Below, piece by piece: positions 11,375 through 24,200 of a DNA stretch of 64,000 nucleotides. A program made the position numbers and the translations under genes. The notes beneath the pieces are model-generated. The model was not told the origin of the DNA. It searched no databases and was given only the letters and a program-made list of their open reading frames with translations. How positions within the stretch are numbered: the stretch's first letter is position 1; each line of letters starts with the position of its first letter. The stretch spans positions 3,286,001-3,350,000 of the forward strand of contig OX337229.1 in NCBI GenBank assembly GCA_946965045.2, in the 5' to 3' direction. This stretch comes from Epithemia pelagica. Taxonomy: Eukaryota; Bacillariophyta; Bacillariophyceae; Surirellales; Surirellaceae.

Positions 11375-14300
11375 CTACTTGTTTGCAACAGGGCGCCGAG
11401 CTTTGATCTTTCGTCGTCTGTTGGTCCCTCCAGTACCCATAGTGAACCCCGATGCCCCGCCATCCGCACCTGCAAGTCCAAAGCCTGAGCCTGGCGTGGT
11501 AGCCCCAATTCCAGCACTGGGATTGGGAGTAGAAGCCCCAAACCCGGGAGCTGCTGTTGGTTGCCCCATTCCACCACTTGCTGGTGGAACACTTCCAAAC
11601 ATACCTGTCGGTGCGCTACTTGCAAAACCTGGACCAGGCGTAGGTGATGCAAACGTCGGTGCGTTTGGAGGGTTGCTAGAGCTTGGAAATGGAGCCCAGG
11701 GAGCATTCCCCGGCGTGCCTGTTCCAAACCCAGCAGTGCCGGTCCCTGGCGGAACCGCAGATGGATTAGGCGTGTTGCTAGCACCTCCAAAGAACCCGGG
11801 GACAGAGGTATTGGTTTTCGGGCCTCCAAACGTCGTGCTTGTTGGTAGTCCTCCAAAAGAAGTTACAGGGGCTCCAAAGTTTGGAGCCGACGCCGAGGAT
11901 CCTCCAAAGGGAGGGGCAGAAGGGTTTCCGAAAGTTGTCCCAGACGGAGCCGGTGCTGGGGTTCCCCCTCCGAACCCAGGTTGACCAAAGGAAGCAGTAG
12001 CTGTTGTGGACCCAGTAGTCGTTTCTCCCGACGAAGCGTTGGAACTACCAAACTGAAACACTGAACTGGAAACCGGAGCCTTTAATGAAGGCTCGGGAGC
12101 GGTGTTTTTGTCGACACCAGGTGTGGTTGTCCCTAACGTATGTGCCGGAGCTGCGTTTGCAGCCGGAATCGATGGTGTCGTCCCAAACGTAAGTGCTGGA
12201 GTTACAGTTTTGTCGGATATAGGGGCCTTTGTGCCAAACGTTGCAGCTGGCGCAGCATTCTGGTTCGGGTTCGAGGGCGCTGTTTCAAACGAAAAACCCG
12301 GCGCAGCATTCTTCTCTGGGATCGAAGGTGCTGTCCCAAACAAAGGTGTAGATGCAACGCTCTTCTCGGCGATTGGTGCCGTAGCAGTAGCACCAAACAA
12401 AGGTGCCGATGTCGTGCTCTTGTCGGCGATTGGTGCCGTAGCACCAAACGAAGGTACGAAAGCTGCGCCTTTATCAGCGGTTGGCGCTGGAGCAGTAAAC
12501 GAAGATGCGGGCGCTAAACCCTTGTCCGCAATCGGTGTCGAAGCGCCAAAGGATGACGTTCCAAATGACGACGATGCTGTAGATTTTTCTGTGGGTTTCG
12601 CAGCAGTATCCGCAACCTGAGTCGATTTTTGTCCAAAAGTAAAAGGGACAGTCGTCCCTACCACACTTGAGGAGGCGGAAGCAGAATTATTGGTAGCACC
12701 AAACTGAAATGGCTTGGAGGGTGGCAAGGAAACGCCATTCGGAGCACTGTCCGTCTTTGGACGGTCTCCGTTTTCGAGGGTCTTCGGTGTGGGAGTCTGT
12801 CCATTCGGTTTGTCCTTCTTGTCTGCTTGAGTTGTCGGCCACGCAAATCCATTCGAAGGACCCGGAGGCGCCGTGCTCAGGAGAGATGCCGTCTTGGGTA
12901 AACTTGTGGTCGACTCAGAAGGTTTCGACGGTTCGTCTCTTCGGATTTTCTTGTCATTCGGTTGTGACGAAGGCGAACCGAACGTTATGGAAGGTGCAGA
13001 AGATTTGGCGGTGGCTATGGCTGCCGTTGGTGCCATTGATAGCGATGTTGACAGTGACGTCGATGCAGAACTGGGGAATGCGAATCCTGGCACCCCAGAG
13101 GCTTTGTCTGTTTTATCCGTACTGGTCGATGTGCCAAACGTGGAGGACTGGAAGGAGAACCCTCCGGAAGAGGTAGGATTACTGTTTTCTTTATCTCTGG
13201 TAGTGTCGGCTTTCGTGCTTGCTGTTCCAAAGCCGAACGACCCAAAGGAGGATGAGGACGACGTTGCGTTGGCCGCGGACGCTTGTTTCGGCGCAGAGGG
13301 GGGAAGTAACGTAAAACCGCTCGATCCAATCGAGCCTGTTACCCCGTTGGACTCGTTCTTTGGCTGTGTCTGCCCCGCTTGGTTTCCATCACTTGTTTCC
13401 ATTGACTTTTCTGCCTTCTCTGGAGTTTTGTCACTCGGGAAGCGTTCCGCATCACAAGAGCGACACTGGGATGCAGACTCTGGGTTTCGGGAAAAGCATG
13501 TGGAGCATTTCCACCCACTGGAGTTTGCTTGCAAAAAAGCTGTATCCCACGTTGATGTAGTGGGTTTCTCCGTCCTTCGTGCTCCGCACTGCAGGCACTC
13601 GGATTCGTCGTTGGGGTTCATGGCTCCACATTTCGAGCACTTCCATTCATCCGATTCCCTCGCACGCGACTTTTTGGGTTCTTTTGTGTCTCCTGTGGAA
13701 TCTCCCACTTCTGACTTATCACCTTTTGTCACTTCATCGTCCTCTGTGGACGTTATTAAGTCGGAATCGGACAGTGTGGGGTTGTCTCCCCACCGATGGT
13801 AGCGTATTGGCAACCCCGGAGCGGTGACATCATCGGAAGGAACTCGCGTACCATCGTCATCTCCTGGCTCCAACAAACATTGGTAAACTCCATCGATGTC
13901 ACGTGGACGCAAGGAAGTCGGTTCAATGGCATGGCGATCAGAATCAGATGATGCGGTTGACCCCGATGCATCTGTCGATTGCGGAGACGTGAGTCCATGT
14001 TGGAATTTGACACGTTTGTGTCGATCGGGCATGGTCAATTCTGAACCGTCCACAGACGCTCCATCCATCTCGAACTTTCGTTTCTGATCTGAAAGCAAGC
14101 GATCGTGTGACTCGTGAATAGTCCTCCCTTTCCGCAACATGACTTTTGTGGAGAGAGACAGCGGTAAACTTCGCGGTGGCTTGCGAGGCGGAAGCTCCAA
14201 GCTTTTTCGAATTTCATCTGCCGTAAGATTGGTGGCCTTAAGACCCAGGTGCTTGTTTCCGACTTTCGAGGACGGTCTCCATTCCATTCGTGCAACACCT

Positions 14301-14815
14301 CGTCTGACTTTTACACTTTTCTGTTTAGATGCAGGAGCCGCTTTCCTAGGAAGACTGCGAGACGTCACGGAGGGTGTCTTGCGATAGCTGGTGGTCGAGG
14401 AAGAAGGCCTCCATGGTGATTCCGCAGGAAAGGAAGGGGCAAACGAAACAGTAGACTTTCTAGCGTCAGTGCGTGCCAGTGAGGAAACTGGCAGGTTGTT
14501 TTGGGAATCTTCCAGTTTTTGTTGCTTTGAAGGAGGAGGCTGAATCGGTAAATGGTTGGAAGTGCCATTGGCCACTACTAACTCAGACGAGGAAGTTCCG
14601 CTGCTATGCGGCATATCCAGTCGAGCCACAAAGGGCGCCCTCGATCGGGGAGACTGCAGTTTGGCTGGCGAGGCATCGATTGGACTATGCTTCTTCTTGG
14701 CCGTAGACGCTCCCCAACCAAACAATGCCAACCCCCAACCAGGGGTTTTTGGCGCCGGAGTCTTTGTGGACTCCTCCGGAGTTGTGGGCGTTTTCTTCGA
14801 CAGAGTGGAATCCAT
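11375..14815 (-). CDS. FG nucleoporin with two RanBP2-type zinc fingers, NUP153/Nup1-like
   Basis: About 1146 aa read from the first in-frame ATG at 14815. The frame stays open to 14851 and a good AG acceptor (TTTCAACAG) lies just upstream, so a short first exon may exist. Two zinc fingers of the W.C..C..N....C..C type lie near residues 400-460 (WKCSKCGAMNPNDESECLQC and WKCSTCFSRNPESASQC). The following ~650 residues are FG-rich, including imperfect ~20-25-residue repeats of the form APIADK...FG encoded at about 12090-12580. The basic tail RRRKIKARRP resembles the C-terminal tail of NUP153/Nup136. These features fit a nuclear-basket nucleoporin; RanBP2-type fingers in NUP153 bind Ran. The gene converges on the methyltransferase with 35 bp between stops. 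Confidence 0.78.
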   Translation of the reverse strand: MDSTLSKKTPTTPEESTKTPAPKTPGWGLALFGWGASTAKKKHSPIDASPAKLQSPRSRAPFVARLDMPHSSGTSSSELVVANGTSNHLPIQPPPSKQQKLEDSQNNLPVSSLARTDARKSTVSFAPSFPAESPWRPSSSTTSYRKTPSVTSRSLPRKAAPASKQKSVKVRRGVARMEWRPSSKVGNKHLGLKATNLTADEIRKSLELPPRKPPRSLPLSLSTKVMLRKGRTIHESHDRLLSDQKRKFEMDGASVDGSELTMPDRHKRVKFQHGLTSPQSTDASGSTASSDSDRHAIEPTSLRPRDIDGVYQCLLEPGDDDGTRVPSDDVTAPGLPIRYHRWGDNPTLSDSDLITSTEDDEVTKGDKSEVGDSTGDTKEPKKSRARESDEWKCSKCGAMNPNDESECLQCGARRTEKPTTSTWDTAFLQANSSGWKCSTCFSRNPESASQCRSCDAERFPSDKTPEKAEKSMETSDGNQAGQTQPKNESNGVTGSIGSSGFTLLPPSAPKQASAANATSSSSSFGSFGFGTASTKADTTRDKENSNPTSSGGFSFQSSTFGTSTSTDKTDKASGVPGFAFPSSASTSLSTSLSMAPTAAIATAKSSAPSITFGSPSSQPNDKKIRRDEPSKPSESTTSLPKTASLLSTAPPGPSNGFAWPTTQADKKDKPNGQTPTPKTLENGDRPKTDSAPNGVSLPPSKPFQFGATNNSASASSSVVGTTVPFTFGQKSTQVADTAAKPTEKSTASSSFGTSSFGASTPIADKGLAPASSFTAPAPTADKGAAFVPSFGATAPIADKSTTSAPLFGATATAPIAEKSVASTPLFGTAPSIPEKNAAPGFSFETAPSNPNQNAAPAATFGTKAPISDKTVTPALTFGTTPSIPAANAAPAHTLGTTTPGVDKNTAPEPSLKAPVSSSVFQFGSSNASSGETTTGSTTATASFGQPGFGGGTPAPAPSGTTFGNPSAPPFGGSSASAPNFGAPVTSFGGLPTSTTFGGPKTNTSVPGFFGGASNTPNPSAVPPGTGTAGFGTGTPGNAPWAPFPSSSNPPNAPTFASPTPGPGFASSAPTGMFGSVPPASGGMGQPTAAPGFGASTPNPSAGIGATTPGSGFGLAGADGGASGFTMGTGGTNRRRKIKARRPVANK

Positions 14816-15294
14816 CAAGTCACTAAGAAAATTCTCTTGATCAGCAAACACAACTGTTGAAAGGGCTCTCTTTCGTTTATTCGATGATGCAAAAGGATGA
14901 GCTTATACCATCCGTCTCCGACAAAGAGAGGTATTGTGTGAAACGCCGCTGCGACGAAACGGAGATCGAGCGGCTACCGTCCGTCTGTCGTCTGTGGAGC
15001 ACACGCGCGCCGGCCGCGCTCTATTGCATTTCTCTTCAGTGGGGGCGACAGTGAAGAAGGGACCCCAAATTCACATCACGGGGTATTATGTATTATGTTA
15101 CTCATGTCCTAAAATTTTGGTCCTCGACCCACGATAGGAATAGGTAGGGCTACGGGCTTTGAAGACTCATTTACTCCTATGTTGTAATCAATGACAATCA
15201 TGATCTACCTAGAAAGATTCTGTGTACAACATGGCTTCATAAAGAATGATCATGTCACAATTCACAATGTACGAGATACAGCATGGTTCTAAAA
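14816..15294. other. Intergenic region between two minus-strand genes
   Basis: 479 bases hold the presumed promoter and 5' UTR of the NUP153-like gene and the 3' UTR of the WW-Sec16 gene. No RNA gene, repeat or further conserved ORF was recognised. Confidence 0.5.
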
Positions 15295-18200
15295 TTAGGA
15301 GGGCGGCTTGAAAACAGCAAACTGAGGAGTGGCAGGAGGTTTGGAGGAAGCTGCTCCATCACTACTAGAAGGAGGCCCTCCTCCAGGCTTGAAAGAGGGA
15401 GGTGAGCTCATGCCCGACGTCGCCGACGTTGAATGTGCTTTTCGACCACCCAGTCGCCGCGCTGGTGGTGGAGCCATCATCATGGACAATGGATCTTTTG
15501 GCGCAGCCGGTTCCGCTGGCTCTTGCTGCGGGGCCATGGGTGTCGTGGGAGGAGGTCCTGCCGAAGCGGGGATATCGGTCGGGTCCTCACCTGGAAATAC
15601 CCAACGCTTGAGTTTCTCATCGTAGTAGGCTTCCATTTTCTCACCAACATCGGCGAGCGATGCATCGGGATGCAATCGGGATAAAAAGTAGTCCCGGATT
15701 CCAAAATCGAACCAAGCCTTTTTCTTGTCCGACGACTTGGGGGTACCATCCGATTTCATCTTGTGAAGATTCGCTGGAGCTGAAGATGGGGCCTTTGGAA
15801 TTTGGGGTCCACCACCGCCTCGAGCGGGAGTGGTTTCCAATGCCGAAGGCTGGCCAGTTCGTTTGGGGATTTGGTGTTTTGGAATTTCTTTGGTAGTTTC
15901 GGGGCCCCGTTCCTCTGACGTTGACTTGGGTGTCGAAGGATGAACGAGGGCGGGGCTCTTTTTCTTCACTTCTGTGGTGGGGACACCAGGAAATACGGGA
16001 GAAGAGTGTGGAGCTTTCGACGGGGTGGTTGGTTTGGTCATGGGCTCGGTGTGAGGCATGGGATCCATCACTTGCCCTCTTGGGCCTGGCGCCAGGGGTG
16101 GAGTGTCGGAAGGAGGAGGGCGGTTCTCGAGAGGGGCCAATTCGGAATGGGAGCCAAGGGCCGGTCGTTTACTCAACGCTGCCGGTGGCTTCTCCACCTT
16201 TGGAGCAGATGACACTCGAGCCTTTGCGGGAGGCTTCGACATCTTGGTCGGACCGGATTTTGGCTTTGGAGGTTCTTGTTTTGAAATGGCAAGGCCCTTG
16301 TTGTTACCTTTCACCTTTTGTTCTGGCGGGACCACTGTCACATCGCCTTTCGGTTGTCCCGAGGCAGATGCTTCTTTCTTACTTGTGAGTGAAGACAGTA
16401 TGGGTTTCCCGCTGTTCCGAAATCGTTCCAGTCGATCGCGGAGACTATTCAGGGCAACCACTAATGATTTCTTTTCCGTAGACAGGACGGCCAATCCCAA
16501 TGGCTTCTGGGTGTCTACCGATGCAAGGTCGTCATATGACGATTCTCCTAGGCTTTCAAGGGCGCTGGTGACGTAACGATAGGCATCTTCATCAAATCCA
16601 TATTCCATAAGTCGCATAGCATAAACTGCCTGAAAGGCTTGGAGTGTTCTGATTGTGGCATTGGGGTTCCCTCGGCGTTTGGCCCATTCGTATGCCTCGG
16701 TTCGAAGAAAGGATTCAATGGCGCAGTCTGTGTTAAGCACCACGTCCGATGGAGTCATGTTACACCCAACAAGCGTCCAGCGCGAGTCTCTCTGGAGAGG
16801 GCTTGTTATGGGTATTCCGCTAACCATGAAACAGAAATGAGCTGCTTCATTTAGACCGACTTGGCGGAGGCGGTCACCGAGAGCAATGACTGCGGACTCC
16901 CAGCCAGGTATTCGATTGTTGATGATGGCGGCCAAGTGACTAGGCCATGATGCAACTAAATCTGTCGTTGTCTTGCCGAACAGAGAATTACTGGTCGTAC
17001 CGACCTGCGAGGGAGATGCAAACATCACTGCAACTGTATGCAATGGAGAACCTTGTGCAAGAGCATTGCGACAGAAGTGTTCTGCAGCTTTCTGGTACGT
17101 GTCTCGTCCACACATACCAGCAACGAGCAGAGCCAAGCCATGCTGCCCCTCTCGGATGGCACAGTCCACTGCCTCCTCGCGTTTCCCACGTACTAAAAGC
17201 TCTTCAATAGAACCTATGTCAGTTCGACCTGTTGCAAGTTGTTGTCAGAAAGGGAAGAAGGATGGGAGCACGAAAATATATTTGGCACAATCATGTAACT
17301 TACGTTCAGTAACACTCGACTCAGAGTTTTCTTTCTCGTTTCTTTTGCTGCTAGTTGAAGGGAAGCCCTTCTCTTCCAACAACATACGGACGACTGCAGT
17401 TTCAGGGCTGTTGGGATCTGCAACGCCATTAAAACTTCGAAGCCTTCCCTTCGATTTTGCTGCAATAGAGATGAGGCGCCACAACAGGTCACTCCTCTCT
17501 CTCCTTTCGTGTGATTTCATGTAAGCCTTCACGTGGTCTTCCTCAGCTTTTCGCAATGGACCAATGATCCCGTGTGATCGTTTCTCGTGCGTAGCCATAG
17601 ACAGAGCATCACCAGCCAATGATTCATGCATCCTGCGAATAACAATACGACCTTGTCGGTCTAAAGTACAGATGTTACCTCCAAAGGCAAGATGCGCCGT
17701 GGCACAAAATGGACGACCTTGTTTGCCGTTTTTCTGTTCACTTTTGTCAATTTCTGAACGAATCGAATCTACAGGTTGGGTAGATCTACTGTCAAATCCA
17801 TGAGTGGGCGACACGCTCGAAACAACTTCCCAGCCATCGGCTTCGACCGGGGGAGTCTCATCAGGGCCAACGACACGTTTTTCCACTGAGACGATCGGTT
17901 GTTCCTTCTTGACTGTGTCCAAGGTTTCGGAAGGGGGATCCCATCTAACATCTCCAGTGACAGTATTGTAGTAGTACTGCTTTCCCGTTGCGTCATCTTC
18001 GGCTTGAACCCAATCAGATGGAAGGTTCACCTGTTTCAGAGAATCATCAGCAGAATCCAACTTTGGGATTTGCTCCGTGGATCCCCAATTCGACGGCTTT
18101 TCCCAACTTGTCTCACCTGTGATCTGGTTGTAATAGTATACGGTTTGACTTGTCGGGTCTACCGCTTCCACCCATTCGTTGGTTAACTCTTCGCCCGGGG

Positions 18201-21200
18201 TTTGTGCACTATTGGGTTCTTCAGTAGGTCCTCTTGACTCGTCACCGACTGGAGCGTGATCTAACTCACCACGTGGTTGAACTTCTTCCCAGCCCGAGGG
18301 GAGGTCACTCTCACCGGTGTCTTCATTCCGACTTGAATCAGCATCTGGTGTTGTAATATCAATCTGTCGAGTGTCCGTGTCTTCTTTGTCCATTTCGACG
18401 ATCTCATTGTTCTCAGGACGACTGAGTGCTTGACTTTCGGACGACACCACAGATTCCACTACATCCTGCCTATCCGAAGAGATGGGTTCCCCGACGGCAC
18501 TATCGTCCAATGGCATCTCCCAAGAGGTCTCTCCTGTGTCTCGATTGTAGAAGTACTTTTGACCCGTGGAGTCAGTAGCTTCCATCCAAGGGTTCATCGG
18601 AGGATCAGATGTGTTGTGGTCACCAGCCACTGGCTCCAATCTATTCTGGACAATATCACGGGACTCTTTTTCGTTGAGCACATCGGACTCAACAAACTGA
18701 GGGTTGTCTTTGGTCTCTAGGCTTTGGACGACTTCTGTGGACAGAGCTTCTGTTTCTGTGGGTTCAGAAGAAACCATGACATCAGACTCTTCAATATTGT
18801 CGGCTATTGGTTCTTCAGAACGACTACCGACCAGGTGCTGTGCCTGCTGATCCAGCTCTTGCGAAAGGATAGGTCGTTCCCACGACGTTTCACCAGTTTC
18901 ACGGTTGTAAAAGTACGACCGATCCAGATCGGGGTCACTGACTTCCTCCCACCCTGGCGGAGGAGCACTTATGGTACTCTCACTCTCCTTGGGGACAGGC
19001 TGGTCTTGATCGGTTCCGGATGGAGGGACACCTTCATTTTCGATAAATTCTTTCGAATCCCCCCACACAGGTTCATAATCGCCTTCATTATTTTCCAACT
19101 TTCCTGGATGGGCAGCTTGGAAAGTTTCGTCGGCAGACTCAGTCACATTGTTTGCTATCATATCATCACTTTCCATGTTGTTGGAAACAATGGGAACTTC
19201 CCACGAAGTTTCGCCACTTTCTGCGTTGAAATAATACGTTCGCCCAGACGTTGGATCTGTCTCTTCCGACCACATCGGTGGAAGGCTCTTGGCGTTGTTG
19301 TCTCTGGAGACTTCCTCGCTTTTGGTCTGGACTTCGTCCTGGGATGTGACTGGTTCAGCTGTTACCTTTGTTGGGCACTCCTTTTCTGGTGCTTCGTCAA
19401 TCATTTCCACCGTGGCCGATGCTTCGTCTTCAATTATACCAGCTAGCACCGATGAGTTTGGGTTGTGTTCATCGGGCATGGAGCTGTCAATGTCCGGTGG
19501 AGACGTCCCGTGTAGGACAGGTCGTTCCCATGTGGTTTCTCCATTCTCTGCATGATAATAATAGGACCGACCCGAAGCTTCATCTTTCACTTCCACCCAG
19601 CCACTTGGTAATTGACCATCACCGTTATAATCAAGACTGGGACCCGTCTCCGCTATGGATGGCGAATGCTCGTTGGAGGTTTCAGTCAAGCCTTCGCTTT
19701 GCTGCTCGGTCGAATCATGTTGCTCCAATGGTTGTTCTGATTCGACGGACTGGGGGGCGTCTGTCGTGGAATCCAGCGGAGTACCCGGCTCGTCCTGATT
19801 GTTGCTAATTGGAATCGTACTGGATTCAGACTGCTGAGGCAACTGCGAATTTTCGGGCTGTGCGACTTCGTCAACCACAGTTCCGGATGATGGGAAAACG
19901 TCAACGGCAGAAATATGTGGCTCGGACGAGGTAGGACGATCCCAGGAAGTTTCTCCAGTCTCACTGTTGTAAAAGTAGGGTCGATCATGATGTGGATCAA
20001 CAACTTCCTGCCAAGAAGGAGGAAGAGGATCTTTGTCGCCGTCATGCTCCAACATGGGAGGTGCATCTTGTTCAGTTCCTGACACCGGACCGTCTCCGTT
20101 TTGAATCAATTCATCTGACTCACCGGCTCCATATTCGGGAGCACCATTTTCAGTACGATCAATTGTTGATTTGGTAACAGACACCATCTCATCCATGACC
20201 TCAAAATCACCATTTCCAACGTCATCGGAGACCGCTGGAAGTTCCCACGAAGATTCTCCGGTTTCTGAGTTGTAGTAATATGTTTGACCTGATGTTGGGT
20301 CCGTGGTTTCTGTCCAAGCCGATGGAAGTTTCTTAATGTCGCGTTCCGTTCCGGTTTCGGAAATCTCCGTCGGGTACTCGTCCTTGTCGATAACGGTGGG
20401 CTCAGTCAATGACTCCGTGACAGGCTGCTCTTCTCCCCGTACAAGAGGCTGTTGTTCCTCTGGCACGTCCGCATTGCTGTCACCAGTGCCAGGTGCTTGT
20501 TCTTCTGCAATTTCATCTTGCGCTGTCGTGGATAGCAGATGGTCGTCCTCGTCGTCGACGATTGCTTGCTCGTCACGGTTGTACGAACTTTCATCCACAG
20601 GTCGCTCCCAAGTAGTTTCTCCTCGTTCTGCGTGATAAAAGTAGGACTTACCAGATGCTTCATCATGAGCTTCCACCCATCCACTTGGCAAATGATCGCC
20701 GTCATCATTTTTGCTCGTTTCATCCTTCTCGGCCAACGGGATATCATCTGGAGTTGTTTCCATCAAAGCAGAGTCTAGCTCCTCAGTCTGATCATGATTC
20801 AAGGGTTGTTCTTTTTCACTATCCACGGACGAAGTGGGTATCATAGACGAAGTCGCTGGGGGAATGCTTGCCTGCAAATCGGATACTTTGTCCGGATCCG
20901 TGACAAGTGATGGGTCAGGATCAAAAGGCTCCGTTTCTCGGGCACTCTCATGTTCCGCCATTTCATCCTCCAAAATAGCTTGCGGCTCGGGATGATCGAC
21001 CACATCGTCTGGATGATCATCAGTTACCGGGACAACGCTTGGTCGTTCCCATGAAGTTTGACCAGTGTCGCTGTTATAGAAATACGGCCGATCCTGAGTG
21101 GGGTCAACCACCTCCTGCCAACCTGGAGGCAGTGCACCATGTATGTTGCTCTCATCCGAGGAAGGTTGAACTTGTTCATTTTCAAACGAATGAACATCTT

Positions 21201-24200
21201 CCTTTTCAATAAATCCATCCGGCCCTGACTGTACAGGTTCTGAATCTACTTGTTCACTTGCCTCAACTGCTGGTAGGGCCACTTCCAAAGACGTTTCGTC
21301 GGCAGACTCCTTTGCAATCATATCCTCACTTTCCAGGGAAGCAATGGGAAGTTCCCACGAAGTTTCTCCAGTTTCTGAGTTGAAATAGTATGTTCGACCC
21401 GAAGTTGGATCCATCGCTTCCGACCACATCGGTGGAAGGCTGTTGGCGTTGTTGCCCATCTGGATTTCCTCGGCCGTTGTCGGGGGCTCTTCTTGGGTCG
21501 TCATACTCGCTTCCGCCTCTGCCACGGCGAAATGTTCATCTTTCTCTAGATGCTTGTTTTCTGATACGTCGACCGTGCCTAATGCTTCTTCTTTTACGTC
21601 ATCATCTTGCACGGTTGTGTTAGGTTCATGGTCCTCCTCCTTGTGATCCGACAGTGGCTGCTCGTCGGGCGTGCGATTGTCCACTTCCAATGGAGACGGT
21701 TCATGTGAGACAGGTCGTTCCCAAGTGGTCTCTCCGTTTTCAGCATAGTAATAATAGGATAGACCTGATGTCTCATCCTTCACTTCCACCCATCCACTGG
21801 GCAGGGGATCATCATTGTTTAACTCATGATTGGCATCCGTTTGCTCTTCAGTTGACGGCACAGGTTCGGTGGTGGTTTCCATCAAGTTTGGTGGTTGCTC
21901 CGTCGTGGCATGTGGCTCAAGTGGTTCCATAGACACCGTGGCATCTGCCATGGAATCCAGCGGCGGGCCCTGTTCGTTCGGGTGGTTGTCGTTTGGAACC
22001 GTACTGGGTTCCGACTCGCGAACTTGTGCACTCTTTGGCTCGTCCGTTCCCGATTCGGTTGGCTCGTCCGTTCCCGATTCAGGAAGCTGGTGGTCCACGG
22101 CAAGAGACGTTTGAGACTCGGACACGGCAGGACGATCCCAACACGTTTGGCCCGTCTCCTGGTTATAAAAATAAGGGCGGTCGTAATTGGGGTCCGTGAC
22201 TTGTTCCCAGCCCGGAGGAAGGGGCGCTTCGTCGTGGGTCAAGGACGCAGCATCCTGTGCAGAGGATTCTACCGGTTCTGCCACCAATGTATCCGGCTCG
22301 ACCGACACAAGGTCCTTGTCAGGTCCCTTCTCCTCTTCTAGATTGGGGGTAGAGGAGGCATCCGCGCCCAGGTCGGTCGTTTCTGCGACAGCCTCGGTAG
22401 TCTCCGGCTCGCTGTTGGGAGCGACAGCGGGACGTTCCCACGAGGTTTCTCCAGTTTCCGAATTGAAATAATAGGTTCGACCAGTGGTTGGGTCCGTCGC
22501 TTCCGACCATGGGGATGGCAGTTCTTGGTCGACACTCGTTGTGGACTCGACTGGTTCTGTCGTTGTCGGTTCCGACACGGGTGTGGTCGTCTTCAGTTCC
22601 AATGGAGTTTCTTCTTCTTGTGGTGATGGCGCACTGTCGTTGGCGCTTGGTTCGACTGGGTCGGAAGATGCATTCCACACAGTAGTAGTCGTCGTCGTGT
22701 TTTCCTGTTCCTTTGGCAGAGTCGTTGGTGCTTCCGGTTCCGCGACATTTGTGGTTGTTGTTGGTTCTGGCATCGACGATTCAGACGGTGGTAGAACCGG
22801 TCGTTCCCACGTCGTTTCTCCGCGTTTGGCATGATAATAATAGAATCGCCCCGTAGCTTCATCCGTTGCTTCCACCCATCCACTCGGCAACGGTGCTTCC
22901 TTTTCTTGGTCGGGGACCGTGTCGGTGGGAGTAAGTTCCACCACGGGTTCCTCTGCTTCCACCGTGGCGGTCGCATCTGCCAAAGTGTCGACCGGTGTGG
23001 CGGCGTGGTCCACGGTCGTCATTGCGGGCGTCTCCGTGGTGGTAGTCGGTTGCAGTGTCGTTGGTGCTTCCGGTTCCGCGACATTTGTGGTTGTTGTTGT
23101 TGTTGTTGGTTCTGGCATCGACGACTCGTCCGGTGGTAGAACCGGTCGTTCCCACGTGGTTTCTCCGCGTTCGGCATGATAATAATAGAATCGCCCCGTA
23201 GCGTCATCCGTTGTTTCCACCCATCCACTCGGCAATGGTGCGTCCTTTTCTTGGTCGGGGACCGTGTCGGTGGGAGCAAGTTCCACCACGGGTTCCTCTG
23301 CTTCCACCGTGGCGGTCGCATCGGCCACAGTGTCGACCGGCGTGGCGGCGTGGTCCACTACGGTCGTCCTTGCGGGCGTCTCCGTCGTGGTGGTGGTCGG
23401 TGGTGGTGTGGACTCCTCCTCCTCCAAGGGTGGAATGTGGGGTGGTGGTTCAGATGCCGACGTAGATACCGGTTCCGGAGTGGGTGCGTGCCACGAGGTT
23501 TCGCCCGTCTTGCTGTGATAATAATACGTTCGCCCCGATGGATCCGTGGTGGGGAGCCACTCTCCTCCTCCTCCTTGGTCGTCTTTTTGAGACTCTTCCT
23601 GGACTGCGTTGGGGGAGGACGACGACGTGGGACCCAACGTCGCGGGTGGAACCGTGGCGTTCCAACTACTACTCGTAGTAGTACTTGTACCAGTACCATT
23701 GTCAGCGTCACGGACCGTGCTTTGTGGGACGGAAGGAGCTTGTGTCACGGAGGTTGTTGGGGGCGGTAAGGGCGACAGGGAAGGTGACAATCGGACCGAC
23801 GGCGACGACGGTGGTTCTCCTGCGGCACCGTGTGCGGACGATGACGCACCGGGTCGCGGCAAGTGTCGTTTGGAGGTTGGACGCGTGGGAGGCAATTTGT
23901 ATCGACCGCTGCTGCGAGGGGCTGGACTCACGCGTCCTCCTTCCACTTGGGTGGTGGTGGTGGTGGTGTGCGGTGGTTTGGTCGGAGTGGTGGTGACGGG
24001 CGATCCTCCGCGTCGTCCGGGTGGACGTGGTAAGGGTCGAGGTCGCACATGTGGATGGGATCGCGGAGAATGGTGTCGAAGACTTGTCGTACTGGTGGGA
24101 GGGCCCGTACTGGACAATGGTGACGACGCGGCCATGTCGGGGGTGGCCGGTGTATTCGGAGGAGGAACCGGCAAAGTGGGATGCCCCCTGGTGGTAGAAG

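Noticed and set aside
11379-13802. Long plus-strand open frames (for example 11379-11984, 12102-12620, 12873-13802)
   Set aside because: They lie opposite the Ser/Pro/Ala-rich NUP153-like gene and have low-complexity sequence with no domains; biased codon use leaves the antisense frame open.
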